A stretch of DNA of 64,000 nucleotides. Source: Paenibacillus sp. J5C2022. GTDB taxonomy: Bacteria; Bacillota; Bacilli; Paenibacillales; Paenibacillaceae. Positions within the stretch are counted from its first letter, which is position 1. Each line of letters opens with the position of its first letter. Position numbers and translations under genes: made by a program. The notes under the pieces are model-generated. The model made no database searches and was not told the origin of the DNA. It worked only from the letters and a program-made list of their open reading frames with translations. Positions 1 through 10,362 of the stretch are shown one piece after another. The stretch is taken from the NCBI RefSeq assembly GCF_025567625.1, contig NZ_JAOQJC010000016.1:62001-126000 (forward strand). The letters are read 5' to 3'.

Positions 1-2
1 TG

Positions 3-1157
3 CAATATATCATGGATACTCGCCTGCAAGCGCTTTTTACATTCCAGCTTAGTGCGGATGACCGCTTGGCCAGAAAAGCTATTTTTGATTTCCATAGCTC
101 GCTTATGCCGGATGGCATGATCCAGAGCCGTTATCCATCTGTATATCCGCAAGTCATTCCGGGCTTTTCCGTGTACTGGATCATGATGATTGCCGATCAT
201 TATCGCTACTTCGGAGATTTAGCGCTTGTTCGCAAATATTTGCCAACGGTTGACGCCATTCTGGGCTGGTTTGAAGCTCAATTGAATGAGGACGGGCTGG
301 TGGGCAAATTGCCTGGACAGGTGTGGTCCTTCGTAGATTGGGTGGAGGAGTGGAGGCATAACCAAGGGGTGCCGATAGCGAATGAGAGCGGGCCTTTAAC
401 CGTCTATAGCTTATTGTACGCAAGCGCTCTTCAGGTAGCGGCGGAGCTTAATGCACATACGGGCCGCAGCTCCACGGCAGAGGAATATCGGAGTCGTGCG
501 GAAGCTGTCAAGTATGCGGTCAGGCAGCATTGCTGGTCGGATGAGGAGCAATTGTTCGAGGACGGCCCCGGCACAAAGTTATTTTCTCAGCATGCGCAAA
601 TCTGGGCGGTGCTCTCCGGTACCGCTCAGGGGGAAGAGGCGAGCCTGCTTATAGATCGTATGCTGCTTCATCAATCGCTGCCTTCCGTTTCTTACGCCAT
701 GTCCTTCTTCCTCTTCCGCAGTTTGGAGAAGACGGGGAAATATGATCGCTCCTTCGAGCACTGGGATACCTGGAGAAGGCTGGCGGCGCAAGGGCTCACG
801 ACTTGGGTCGAAGACCCGGTGTCGCAAAGAAGCGACTGTCACGGTTGGGGAGCGGTCCCGATCTATGAATTCACGAGTCATATTCTTGGCGTCCAGCCGG
901 AAGACAGTGGATATCGCCGCATTCTCATCAAACCGAGTACGGGAAACCTCGCCTGGGCGAAAGGGACTGTGGCCACTCCTGTCGGGGAAGTGCGAGTGGC
1001 TTGGCGGATAACGCAAGATGGGAGCCTGGACGTTTCTTTACGAAGTCCGGAAGGAATACCGGTGCGAATCGAACTGCCGGACGGAAGTTTGTATGAATCT
1101 GTTGCCGGCGGGGAATGGCATACGCCAAATGGTCGATTTTTAATGTGCAAGCATTGA
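3..1157 (+). CDS. Alpha-L-rhamnosidase-type glycosidase, C-terminal part (5' cut by window edge)
   Basis: The reading frame is open at the left edge, so the gene starts upstream and about 384 residues are seen. The segment DTRLQALFTFQL near its start, the Trp-rich stretch FVDWVEEWR and the motif RSDCHGWGAVP match the six-hairpin (alpha/alpha)6 barrel of GH78-like alpha-L-rhamnosidases. The last 90 residues look like the family's C-terminal beta domain. These enzymes release terminal rhamnose from plant glycans such as rhamnogalacturonan or glycosides. No signal peptide can be judged. A sugar importer follows 30 bp downstream in the same direction, so the enzyme probably acts on imported oligosaccharides. 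The family is fairly sure; the substrate is inferred. Confidence 0.8.
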   Translation, partial: QYIMDTRLQALFTFQLSADDRLARKAIFDFHSSLMPDGMIQSRYPSVYPQVIPGFSVYWIMMIADHYRYFGDLALVRKYLPTVDAILGWFEAQLNEDGLVGKLPGQVWSFVDWVEEWRHNQGVPIANESGPLTVYSLLYASALQVAAELNAHTGRSSTAEEYRSRAEAVKYAVRQHCWSDEEQLFEDGPGTKLFSQHAQIWAVLSGTAQGEEASLLIDRMLLHQSLPSVSYAMSFFLFRSLEKTGKYDRSFEHWDTWRRLAAQGLTTWVEDPVSQRSDCHGWGAVPIYEFTSHILGVQPEDSGYRRILIKPSTGNLAWAKGTVATPVGEVRVAWRITQDGSLDVSLRSPEGIPVRIELPDGSLYESVAGGEWHTPNGRFLMCKH

Positions 1158-1187
1158 AAATAAATACATTTAAGGGGAGCAGTCAAA

Positions 1188-2546
1188 ATGAAAAAGAGGA
1201 TTAATGTTTGGGGAGTATGGACTTTATGCGCAGCGTTGATCTTGTTGCTGGCAGCTTGCGGAACGAATAATAACGGATCAGGCGCTTCGAATTCAGATGC
1301 CTCGCCGAAGTCGTCGGAGTCGTCGACTTCACCGCCTTCCGGTCAAGGCGAGCAGATTACTCTTAAATTCCTCTATATCTGGCCTGAATATGAGGAACTC
1401 ATGAATGAAACGATCAAAAACTTTGAAGCAGCAAATCCCAATATTAAGGTTGAGCCGGAAATTGTGCCTTGGGATAAAGTCATCGAGGTCATGCAGACGA
1501 AAGTGGCTTCCAAGCAAGAGCCTGATGTTTCGTTTGGCTGGACGCATTGGATGGCGCCGTTCGTCAATGAGGTCGACGCAGCTCTTCCATTGGACGAATA
1601 TTTGGACAAAGATGAAGCATGGAAAAATTCATTCGTTCGCAACGACCTTCTGGCAAGCAGTATCGTAAGTCCGGAGAAACCGTATATTTCCAACATTCCG
1701 TTTAAGCTCTCATTCCAGGTCGTCATCTATAACAAAAAGATGTTCCAGGACAATCAGCTTCAAATTCCGCAAACGAGAGAGCAATTAGAAGCGGTAATGT
1801 CGACGTTAGCGTCGAAGGGCATCATTCCGCTTGCGGCCAGCGGCAAAGACGGAAGTCTGGATATTCTGAAGGATTCATTCGCCGGTATGAACTTCTTCCG
1901 CAACGGTACGGCAACGGGAGATTGGTTGAAAGGCGAGGAGAGCTACGAAGCTCCCGAACATATCGAGGCTATGGAGCTGACGAAGAGATGGTATGAGCAG
2001 GGCTTCTTCGGCAAGGACGCGTTCGCAGTAGGCGGAGACGAGGTATCCAATCTGCTGCTTAGCAAGAAGGCGGCGATGACATTAGGGAACAACAATCAGA
2101 TCTCGGCGCTTCAGCCGAACATTGACGATGAGCTCGGTGCATTCCTGTTCCCGGCTCCCGAGGGGATGAAAGCCGAGGCTCCGCTAACGGCTGACGGTTT
2201 TTTCGTACTCAAGACGACCAAGCATCCGGAAGAATCCGTTGCATTCCTGAAATACTTGACCAGCGAGGACAATCAGAAGCGTTGGGCTGAATCGACGAAC
2301 TCGATGCCTGTACTGAAGAGTCTGAAAACCGGAAACGAAACGATAGATACGCTAATCGATCAAATCGCTTCCAGCTCTTCGGATTATCCAAAGAAACAGC
2401 TAAGCTACAATCCCGGAGAACTTGCCAAGCTGTTGCAAGCGACCTTTGCCGAGTATTTGCTGAAGAGCAATTCAGATGTGAACAGCATCGCGGAGAAGAT
2501 GGAGAAGGATCATCGCAAGGCTATAGAAGCAGGAAAAAATCAATAA
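1188..2546 (+). CDS. Sugar ABC transporter substrate-binding lipoprotein (CUT1 type)
   Basis: This 452-residue protein begins with a lipoprotein signal peptide: Lys/Arg start, hydrophobic core and lipobox LLAAC, with Cys at about residue 24. A Ser/Gly/Asn-rich linker follows, then a family-1 extracellular solute-binding fold (LKFLYIWPEYEELMNETIK; ADGFFVLKTTKHPEES near the C-terminus). It should be anchored outside the membrane and deliver oligosaccharides to the two permeases encoded next. The start has the ribosome site AAGGGGAG. The ligand cannot be read from sequence; the rhamnosidase and surface glycosidase on either side suggest a plant cell-wall oligosaccharide. Confidence 0.9.
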   Translation: MKKRINVWGVWTLCAALILLLAACGTNNNGSGASNSDASPKSSESSTSPPSGQGEQITLKFLYIWPEYEELMNETIKNFEAANPNIKVEPEIVPWDKVIEVMQTKVASKQEPDVSFGWTHWMAPFVNEVDAALPLDEYLDKDEAWKNSFVRNDLLASSIVSPEKPYISNIPFKLSFQVVIYNKKMFQDNQLQIPQTREQLEAVMSTLASKGIIPLAASGKDGSLDILKDSFAGMNFFRNGTATGDWLKGEESYEAPEHIEAMELTKRWYEQGFFGKDAFAVGGDEVSNLLLSKKAAMTLGNNNQISALQPNIDDELGAFLFPAPEGMKAEAPLTADGFFVLKTTKHPEESVAFLKYLTSEDNQKRWAESTNSMPVLKSLKTGNETIDTLIDQIASSSSDYPKKQLSYNPGELAKLLQATFAEYLLKSNSDVNSIAEKMEKDHRKAIEAGKNQ

Positions 2547-2623
2547 AAAAATTTCCAATCAATCGTAGACGGCTGGCGTCCTGTAAGTGACGTCAGTCCC
2601 GCGATTGTGACGAGGAGAACCAC

Positions 2624-3502
2624 ATGACAGAACGCAAAACGCTGTTGGCCTACCTGTTTTTGCTGCCGGCCTTCCTGTTGTTCATCGCTTTTTTCCTATA
2701 TCCGGTATCGACCAGCTTGATTCGCAGCTTTACCGATTGGAACGGATTTACGACGGATTTTAGATGGGTCGGCTGGAAAAATTATGATACCATCTGGAGC
2801 GATCACTACTTTTGGGAATCGACGCTGCGCACGCTTAAATTCGCCTTTGTTACGACAATCGTACAAACCGTTCTTGGATTTTTAGTCGCTTATTTCATCT
2901 ATTCGCTTGTATCGGAACGTTGGAAAAAACTGCTGCGGGTCGCTATCTACACTCCTGTCATTTTGCCGGGAGCAGTCGTATCCTTTCTCTGGGTCAACAT
3001 GCTTTCCCCCAATTTCGGCATGGTCAATGAGTTGCTGCACAGAATCGGTCTCGGCTCGCTTGCTCAAGGCTGGCTCGGTGACCCCGGTACGGCTATGAAC
3101 GCGATTATCGCAGTCAACACATGGAAATATATTGGAATGACCGTTACTTTCTATATCGTTGCGATGTTGACGATCCCTAAGGAAGTGATAGAAAGCGCCA
3201 GAATAGACGGTGCGGGAAGAGGCAGGATGCTATGGAACATATTTCGGCCTTTGTTGACCGGCATTACGGAAGTGAACTTTATACTGTCGTTGATTGGCGG
3301 CCTTAAAGCATTCGACCTGATCTACATGATGACAGGGGGAGGCCCGGGCGACAGTACGACTGTGCTTGGAATTATGGTTTATCGGAGGGCGTTTCTGTCC
3401 TTCAAATTTGGTGAAGCCATCACCATGGGGATTCTGCTCTTTATCATTATTCTTGTGCTGACGTTGATTAGTAGAAGACTTATGGCGAATCGTGAGGGAT
3501 GA
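2624..3502 (+). CDS. Sugar ABC transporter permease, MalF-like
   Basis: This 292-residue protein has six predicted membrane segments and the EAA-loop signature ESARIDGAGRGRMLWNIF of CUT1 binding-protein-dependent permeases. It forms half of the transmembrane channel with the next gene, whose start overlaps its stop by 4 bp (ATGA), indicating translational coupling. The ribosome site is GACGAGGAG. No ATPase gene is in the cluster, so a shared MsmX/UgpC-type ATPase encoded elsewhere is expected. Confidence 0.92.
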   Translation: MTERKTLLAYLFLLPAFLLFIAFFLYPVSTSLIRSFTDWNGFTTDFRWVGWKNYDTIWSDHYFWESTLRTLKFAFVTTIVQTVLGFLVAYFIYSLVSERWKKLLRVAIYTPVILPGAVVSFLWVNMLSPNFGMVNELLHRIGLGSLAQGWLGDPGTAMNAIIAVNTWKYIGMTVTFYIVAMLTIPKEVIESARIDGAGRGRMLWNIFRPLLTGITEVNFILSLIGGLKAFDLIYMMTGGGPGDSTTVLGIMVYRRAFLSFKFGEAITMGILLFIIILVLTLISRRLMANREG

Positions 3503-4338
3503 AGATGTCTGGAAATAAACTGGCGCGGTGGAGCAATTATGTGCTGTTGTCGCTAATTACTTTTATCATTCTGTACCCGATGCTTTATATGGTCTTGAAT
3601 GCATTGAGATCGACCAAGGAAATTATGTTGTATCCTACACGGTTATGGCCTGCGGACGGGTTCCAATGGTCGAACTACGCAGAAGCGTTTCGTGTCGGGA
3701 AAGTGTCGATTTATTTGCTGAATAGCATAACGGTCACAGGGATTACGCTGCTGTGCCAATTAATCGTTGTAACGCTTGCTGCGTATGCACTTGGAAAGTG
3801 GAAGCCGCCGGGCCATAAGGTGCTGTTTGTCCTGTTTCTGGCAACGCTAATGATTACGTCAGAGATGACGACGATACCGGTGTTCTTGATGCTGCGCGAG
3901 TTCGAGCTCCTGAATACGCATCAAGGGTTGATTTTGGCCTATGTGGGCGGCGGGATCGGGATGGCGATTTATTTGATCAAAAATTTCGTGGATACGTTGC
4001 CCAAGGAGGTGGATGAGGCGGCGAGAATGGATGGGGCGGGCTTGCTGCGCGTCTTCTGGTACATCGATCTTCCTTTAATCGTACCGGTGCTTGCAGTCGT
4101 CACCATCATGAGCTTTGTCGGCGTATGGAGCGAGTTTTTCTGGGCGCTGATTACAATTACAGATGACCGGTTAAAGACGCTGCCGCTTGGTCTGCTTAAT
4201 TTTCAGTCCCAATATAATACGAACTACGGTGTACTGTTGGCCGGGTTAACGATTGTTACTATTCCGTCCATGCTCGTCTACTTGCTATTTTCCCGTTATT
4301 TTATTGAGGGCATGACTGCAGGTTCTATTAAAGGATAG
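3499..4338 (+). CDS. Sugar ABC transporter permease, MalG-like
   Basis: This 279-residue membrane protein carries the EAA motif EVDEAARMDGAGLLRVFWYI and ends with SRYFIEGMTAGSIKG, the classic C-terminus of MalG-type CUT1 permeases. It pairs with the upstream MalF-like permease, which it overlaps by 4 bp. The large surface glycosidase starts 27 bp downstream, so importer and extracellular enzyme are probably co-transcribed. Confidence 0.92.
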   Translation: MKMSGNKLARWSNYVLLSLITFIILYPMLYMVLNALRSTKEIMLYPTRLWPADGFQWSNYAEAFRVGKVSIYLLNSITVTGITLLCQLIVVTLAAYALGKWKPPGHKVLFVLFLATLMITSEMTTIPVFLMLREFELLNTHQGLILAYVGGGIGMAIYLIKNFVDTLPKEVDEAARMDGAGLLRVFWYIDLPLIVPVLAVVTIMSFVGVWSEFFWALITITDDRLKTLPLGLLNFQSQYNTNYGVLLAGLTIVTIPSMLVYLLFSRYFIEGMTAGSIKG

Positions 4339-4365
4339 AGAATAAATTCTGGGAGGCATTATAGC

Positions 4366-7300
4366 ATGGTAATGAAACGTAGTTTATCAGCCTTTCTTTG
4401 TTTCTGTATGTTATTGTCCAGCGCATTGCTGTATCCGAACAAACTTGAGGCTAATGCGGAGCAACCGGTAACCATCTCCGGGGGCTTCGCGCATGAGCCC
4501 GTTCAGTCGGCGACAGTCGAAAGTTTGGATGGGATACCTACTCTGCATATCAATGGTCGCCCTGAGCCGTTAATCGCATGGTTTCAGTGGGGATGGTATC
4601 CCAGATCGACAGAGGCGTCCGCAGATGCCGGCATCCATATTTATCAGCCTCGCCATACGACGGGTTATCCCACCCTGGAAGTGTGGCTGCCCGAGATGGA
4701 GAAAATACTGCAGGAAGATCCGGATGCTTATTTCCTGCCGATCCTCTGGCTCGGCTCGGACATGTCATTTGGCTTCGACAGTTCCAATAGCGCAGAATGG
4801 AATGTAGACAAAGGCGCTTCATGGGGGGCGAATTCCTACGGTTCCGCGGAATGGAAAAATCGTGCCGAGCTGTTCCTCCGGGAGCAAATTCGCCGCTATG
4901 AAGCCAGCCCTGTGGGTGACCGTATTCTAGGTTACATGCTGAGCGGAGGAAGCACAGGAGAATGGTTTAATGTCGACACTTGGGCGAATCGCGACTTTGA
5001 TCGCAGCTTGGGCAATTTGGCGACTTTCCGGGATTGGTTAAAGCTGACGTATCATTCCGATGTCAATAAGCTTCGAGCTGCCTGGGGAGACGCAAATGTC
5101 ACATTTGAAAGCGCATCCATTCCGGCGAAAAGAAATGGGAATCCGTTTCTAAATCCCGAGTCGGATCGGCCGGCAATCGATTATGTCCAATATCAAAATG
5201 GCCAGTTGTCCAGATTTGTTGCATACCTATCCGGTGTTGTGAAGGAAGAAGCGGGACATCATAAGCTGATGTCCATTTACAGCGGATATACGCTAGCCTT
5301 CGGTCAATTTGGGCCGATTTCGGGCGAGCTTGACTTTAACACGCTATTGGAGAGCCCGGATATTGATCTTATTTATTCGCCGCTAGATTATACGCGCCGC
5401 AATCTGTCGGACGGATTCTCCAGTGTTCACGGAGCGATGGATTCAGCAAGGCTCCACGGCAAGCTGTATGTGGCGGAGGATGATTACGCGACACATATTG
5501 GAACGGATACGCACGGCGCTCCGCCGCTATCCGATAATGTGGAGGGCTCGCTTGCCTTGTTATGGAGAAATTTCGGGTTGTCATTAACGAAATCGTACGG
5601 TCAGCATTGGTATGACGACGCCGGTTACGGCGGTTTTAATAATGCTCTTATGATGAAAGAAATACGCAAGATGAATCAGCTGGCGAAGGCTTCTATCGGT
5701 CTGCCCCGTCAATCGGGTGCGGAGATCGCGCTCGTTGTGGACGAATTTTCTCAGATGGTGCAATCGTCATCTGCATCACACCTGAATGAAAGGCTGCGTC
5801 TTATTCGGGACGAATTATCCCAGACAGGAGCGCCATACGATATCGTGCTGTTATCGGATGTGCTGGCAGGCAGAGCGGATCAGTACAAGTTATATGTGTT
5901 CGCTAATGCGTATGCTTTGGACGAGGAGCAAAGAAGCAATTTGGAGCAATGGGACAGAACCGGCAAGACTCTAGTCTGGTTGTATGCTTCGGGATATTGG
6001 AAAAGGGACTTGAATGGTGTGGATTCGAGGTCGGCGGCGCAGATGGAAGAGGTGATCGGCATTCCGATCTCAGAATCGGCAGCTCAAGCCTACACCCTAG
6101 AAGCGGCCAATGCTCCGCTGGAGCCGTTGCTCCAGGGCATAGCGCCAGGAACGACTCTGGGCGGCTCCACTGTCCCGATTCCATTATTCTCGGCATCGGA
6201 AGCCGAAGGGGTTAAAGTGCTCGGTCGCTCCGGCGGGCTGGCAACGGCCGCTTACAAGGACGCCGCAGGAGGAAGCGAGGTTTGGATCGGTTCTCCTTCC
6301 ATATCGTCGGTACAGCTCTATCGCAACTTGGCGGATAAGGCGGGCGTGCACCTATATTCCAGAAGCGGCAAGCAGGTGAATGCGAATGAATCGTTCGTAT
6401 TCGTGACGCTTCCCGCAGCGGTGACGGACTCTGTGTACTTCCCGGATGCGCTGCCTAAGTATGATGTCACGAACGAGCGAATCGTCTACCCGGGTCAGGA
6501 TGGCAAGCTGGATATTGCGACTGCCGGTCCGCAAACGCTCGTGTTCTATAACGGCGACGGAGAAGATTTGGCCCTGGTTAGCGGCGGCAGTTATTCGACC
6601 GAGCTTAGCCGGCTTGTCGTACGGCTATCCGGAGAAACTTTGGAGAAGCAGAAGCTCGAATCGGTTCAGGCGAGACAGTTGGATATGACATCCGGTTCTC
6701 ATACGACATTGGACGTTACCGGCATTACGCCCGGCGGCTTTTATTTGTATCAAGACGAAATGACAGAAGCGCCAGTATGGTCCAGCAGCGATGAGGCTGT
6801 TGCCATCGTATCCTCCAATGGTCAATTGTCCGCGCTTGACCCGGGAACTGCTGTCATTACGGCAACTGTAGGCGCGATAGCTGCAACAGCCGAACTGACC
6901 GTTAAGCAGCCTTTAGAGCAGTCTCTGCTTCCGCTTCTGGAAACGGCGACATGGAGTACCTGGTCGATGAATAACGGGTGGCATCCGTTCACGTTAGGCG
7001 CTGGGAACGCCTATGGTAAATCCCAGGTGATGGAGGAGGTTCTGTCGGAGGATGGTCAAACGTATACCGATGTCTATCGCTATGAACCTCTTCAATCAGG
7101 GGAGCAGGTAAGCGGATCGGTCGACTCGATATCGGTCCCGAACAAAGCTGGCGTGAAGGCGGTCGCGACGTTCCGCTATCCGGCAGGCACTCCTGAGGGA
7201 ACTTATAATTCGGTTATATTCGACTCGTACAGGGAAGGCGGAGCGGGCAGTCTGTTCGTGGTGCAGAAGGATTTGCCTGTAACCGGGACGGGAACTACGA

Positions 7301-10266
7301 TCGAGGCGGATTTATCGGCTTATGCCGGACAGAGGATCAGAATCGATGTCAATGTCAGAAACAAGTCCGTAACGGACATAACATACGGGAAGGTCGATCT
7401 TACTGATTTCAAGCTTGTATATGAAGATACAGAGCCGCAGAAGACGGTGCGCAGATTGGAGTTCGCCGAGATCAATAAGTCCGTGCCAGTCGGCGCAACC
7501 GATTCGCTCGCTGTTCAGCAGGTCTACAGCGACGGCAGCCGCGATGTCTGGGCGCCCGGACAGGATGCGAGATTCTATAGCGATCGTCCGGATTTGGTTG
7601 CAATAACGAATCAAGGTCAGATCGAAGCGCTGGGCAAAGGAACGGCGAGCATTACGCTGGTTACGAACGATTACTTGGCTCGAGCTTATGTCCATGTGAT
7701 CGGAAACGAATATGTTTTTGAGGATTTATTGCCTGTCTATGCGGAGGAAGGGGCTTGGACCATTGAACCGGGATATGCGCCATTTCTTTTCGGACAATCG
7801 GAATCTCCTTACGGCGGTGCAGCGCGTCCCGCTTCGGTTATGATGGAAGACGGACAGTCTTACGATAACCCTATTGTGTTCAGTGGAAGCGAGACTGGAA
7901 CCGGGATTAACGGCCGCATCACGATGGAGGTGCCGGACGCTCAAGAGGTTCATTTGACGGGGAAGTTCGGATTTATCGAAAATGAGGACTATGAGAGTCG
8001 AACTTCGACCTTCTATATGCGTTCATGGGATGCGAAGCAACCGTTCTATAACAACTATCCCATTCATTATGACGGGAAGCTCGAGGCGTTCGATATCGAC
8101 GTATCCGCTTTCCGGGGGCAATCGCTGAGCGATACGGATATCTATGTTCTGAAGCCTGATCAAGTTGCTCTCGATATAGGTCTTGTAGAGCTCAAGTTCC
8201 GTGTGAAGGCTCCTGACACAAGCGGGCCTATCGCGATTATGGCCGAGCGGGCTCATACGGTACTTTCAATCGGAGGGGAGGAACGCTTGTCGGTCAAGGA
8301 ACTGACGGATGCGGGGAATTACCGCTTGTCTTCCTTGCCTGTCGTATGGAGCACTGAGCAGACGGATACCGTATTACTGGATTCCAATGGAGTGGTGAAG
8401 GGGCTTCAGCCAGGAATTGCTATTGTTCAAGCGGATATGGGCTCATTACGGGCTCAGATGGTCGTCGAGGTTCGGCCGGATGGACTGACTCGGGGACAAG
8501 CGGCCGACCCTTATCGTTGGACCAGTCTGGAGCGGCTGCCCCAGTTCTCGATTATGGAAGCAGATACTCCCTATCGATATGCAGGGCTGCGCTTGAGAGA
8601 GCCTGTTATGCCTGCGCCCGTAGTTGCGAGTCCGTCAACGCCGATAACGACGCAGGAACAGACTTATGCAATCGCGGGAAGCGCGGCGCCGGGGGCTTTG
8701 ATCCAGGTGTGGAATGACCGCAATGGGAACGGCTGGTGGGACAATCTCGATACGCTCGTCGCCGCATTACAGATGGCCGATAGCGAATCGGCGTATGCTA
8801 TTCAAGTTCCTGTTGCCGATGCGGGGCAACACCGATTCCTCGTTACCGGCTCGAACGCCATCGGGGAGCGAAGTGCTGAAGCCGTCGTTCCGGTTATCAC
8901 TTATGAAGTGCCATCTGGCGGTCATTCGGGTTCGGGAGTCATCATTGCACCGGATACAGGACTGATCAGTAAAGCGGATGGCAGCCCAAGCCCGTTCGCA
9001 TCAGGAGCATTCCAAATGTTCGATGGCCGACGGCTGTTGAAGGTAGAATTGAATGCCGGCAAAATCATGGAGCTGCTGGCCTTGAACAACAAGTCGGTCT
9101 TAAGCGTCCGATTAACCAAAGATTCAGATGCGGTATTCGAAGGCTTGACAGCTGCAGATATGAAGAGAATCGGCGATAGTCAAGGAGATGTCACCATTCG
9201 GACACCGGAGTTGATCCTGCCGCTTCAAGCCGACCGCTTCGATTGGGAGAAAATCGCTGCTGCCCTCGGAACTGATGATCTGTCGGATATCCGGATGAAA
9301 TGGATGCTCGAGAGATGGAGTTCAGAGGAAGCGGAAAGCTTAAGGCGGTCTGCGTCCAGTGAAGGATACGTCTGGGAAGCGATGCCAGTAAGCGTACATC
9401 TTGCTTTCAGCTATAAGGGCAAAACGATCGATGCTATCGGTAAAAACGGGAGTCCGACACAATTATGGCTTTTGCTTGGCAGCGACACTGACATGAATAC
9501 TAGCGCTGACAACGACAATGACAATGACATTGTTGACGCTGGAGTTGGCGGCATTCCGACTGGCGTTTCTATTGGACAGAACGGCGCCATCTACCCGATT
9601 CCGACAAAGGTGGAACACATAGATGGTCAATTGTATGCGGTGCTTCATAATCTGGCGAGTCATGACAGCTATGCGGTTATCTCATACGCCAAGCGGTTCA
9701 CGGATATGATCGGCCACTGGGGAGAGAACAATGTGTTCGAGCTCGCCTCGAGACTTGTCACACAAGGGGTCGGAGGTGCATCTTTTGATCCGAGCCGCAG
9801 TGTGCTCCGCAAAGAATTTACGGCTTTATTAGTTCGGGGACTTGGCATTATGCAAGATGGAGAGAAACCGAGCTCATTCAGCGACGTCAAAGCAGGATCT
9901 TGGGAAAGTATGCCTATCGAGATTGGGTATGAAGCGGGGATCGTCTCGGGAATGGAGGCGGGCCAGTTTCATGGGGATCGCAAGCTATCCCGACAACAAG
10001 GGATGGTCATGGCAGCTAACGCGCTTCGATTTGCTCGAGGAGAGGGGGAAATCCCCATGACCATGGATGAAGCTGATTCAATTTTGTCCGAATTCAAGGA
10101 CGAGAGCCATATTGCAGCTTGGGCGAGAAGCGCGATCGCATACCTCTGCAAGGAAGGAATTGTACGGGGAAACGGGAACGGCAGTCTTCTCCCGGGACAA
10201 GCGATGAATCGCGTAGAAGCAGTTTCTTTGGTGCTGAGAGTGCTAAAGCACAGTCAATTGATTTAG
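4366..10266 (+). CDS. Giant SLH-anchored surface glycosidase-like protein (GH42-like N-terminus)
   Basis: This 1966-residue exported protein has a signal peptide (about 1-30, ending LEANA). A GH42-like TIM-barrel region spans about 45-450, with candidate acidic residues E199 (in STGEW) and E371 (in YVAEDDY). A beta-galactosidase-like middle follows. Big2-type Ig modules lie near 800-845, 1035-1110 and 1320-1370. Two similar beta-domain modules start near 852 and 1117. An Asp/Asn-rich linker occurs near 1705-1725. Three SLH domains lie at about 1777, 1837 and 1909. The SLH triplet should tether it to the wall polymer, where it would cut a plant polysaccharide for the importer encoded just upstream. 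The ribosome site is GGGAGG. The exact glycosidase family is uncertain; the acidic residues are proposed from motif position only. Confidence 0.8.
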   Translation: MVMKRSLSAFLCFCMLLSSALLYPNKLEANAEQPVTISGGFAHEPVQSATVESLDGIPTLHINGRPEPLIAWFQWGWYPRSTEASADAGIHIYQPRHTTGYPTLEVWLPEMEKILQEDPDAYFLPILWLGSDMSFGFDSSNSAEWNVDKGASWGANSYGSAEWKNRAELFLREQIRRYEASPVGDRILGYMLSGGSTGEWFNVDTWANRDFDRSLGNLATFRDWLKLTYHSDVNKLRAAWGDANVTFESASIPAKRNGNPFLNPESDRPAIDYVQYQNGQLSRFVAYLSGVVKEEAGHHKLMSIYSGYTLAFGQFGPISGELDFNTLLESPDIDLIYSPLDYTRRNLSDGFSSVHGAMDSARLHGKLYVAEDDYATHIGTDTHGAPPLSDNVEGSLALLWRNFGLSLTKSYGQHWYDDAGYGGFNNALMMKEIRKMNQLAKASIGLPRQSGAEIALVVDEFSQMVQSSSASHLNERLRLIRDELSQTGAPYDIVLLSDVLAGRADQYKLYVFANAYALDEEQRSNLEQWDRTGKTLVWLYASGYWKRDLNGVDSRSAAQMEEVIGIPISESAAQAYTLEAANAPLEPLLQGIAPGTTLGGSTVPIPLFSASEAEGVKVLGRSGGLATAAYKDAAGGSEVWIGSPSISSVQLYRNLADKAGVHLYSRSGKQVNANESFVFVTLPAAVTDSVYFPDALPKYDVTNERIVYPGQDGKLDIATAGPQTLVFYNGDGEDLALVSGGSYSTELSRLVVRLSGETLEKQKLESVQARQLDMTSGSHTTLDVTGITPGGFYLYQDEMTEAPVWSSSDEAVAIVSSNGQLSALDPGTAVITATVGAIAATAELTVKQPLEQSLLPLLETATWSTWSMNNGWHPFTLGAGNAYGKSQVMEEVLSEDGQTYTDVYRYEPLQSGEQVSGSVDSISVPNKAGVKAVATFRYPAGTPEGTYNSVIFDSYREGGAGSLFVVQKDLPVTGTGTTIEADLSAYAGQRIRIDVNVRNKSVTDITYGKVDLTDFKLVYEDTEPQKTVRRLEFAEINKSVPVGATDSLAVQQVYSDGSRDVWAPGQDARFYSDRPDLVAITNQGQIEALGKGTASITLVTNDYLARAYVHVIGNEYVFEDLLPVYAEEGAWTIEPGYAPFLFGQSESPYGGAARPASVMMEDGQSYDNPIVFSGSETGTGINGRITMEVPDAQEVHLTGKFGFIENEDYESRTSTFYMRSWDAKQPFYNNYPIHYDGKLEAFDIDVSAFRGQSLSDTDIYVLKPDQVALDIGLVELKFRVKAPDTSGPIAIMAERAHTVLSIGGEERLSVKELTDAGNYRLSSLPVVWSTEQTDTVLLDSNGVVKGLQPGIAIVQADMGSLRAQMVVEVRPDGLTRGQAADPYRWTSLERLPQFSIMEADTPYRYAGLRLREPVMPAPVVASPSTPITTQEQTYAIAGSAAPGALIQVWNDRNGNGWWDNLDTLVAALQMADSESAYAIQVPVADAGQHRFLVTGSNAIGERSAEAVVPVITYEVPSGGHSGSGVIIAPDTGLISKADGSPSPFASGAFQMFDGRRLLKVELNAGKIMELLALNNKSVLSVRLTKDSDAVFEGLTAADMKRIGDSQGDVTIRTPELILPLQADRFDWEKIAAALGTDDLSDIRMKWMLERWSSEEAESLRRSASSEGYVWEAMPVSVHLAFSYKGKTIDAIGKNGSPTQLWLLLGSDTDMNTSADNDNDNDIVDAGVGGIPTGVSIGQNGAIYPIPTKVEHIDGQLYAVLHNLASHDSYAVISYAKRFTDMIGHWGENNVFELASRLVTQGVGGASFDPSRSVLRKEFTALLVRGLGIMQDGEKPSSFSDVKAGSWESMPIEIGYEAGIVSGMEAGQFHGDRKLSRQQGMVMAANALRFARGEGEIPMTMDEADSILSEFKDESHIAAWARSAIAYLCKEGIVRGNGNGSLLPGQAMNRVEAVSLVLRVLKHSQLI

Positions 10267-10362
10267 AAGCAGCCTTGTTAGAGCGATGTACTATTTCATC
10301 CCGTTATATTGCCTGCTCAATGCGCTGTATGTCCTTAGAGCGTAGCAAGCCGTCTCAACCAG

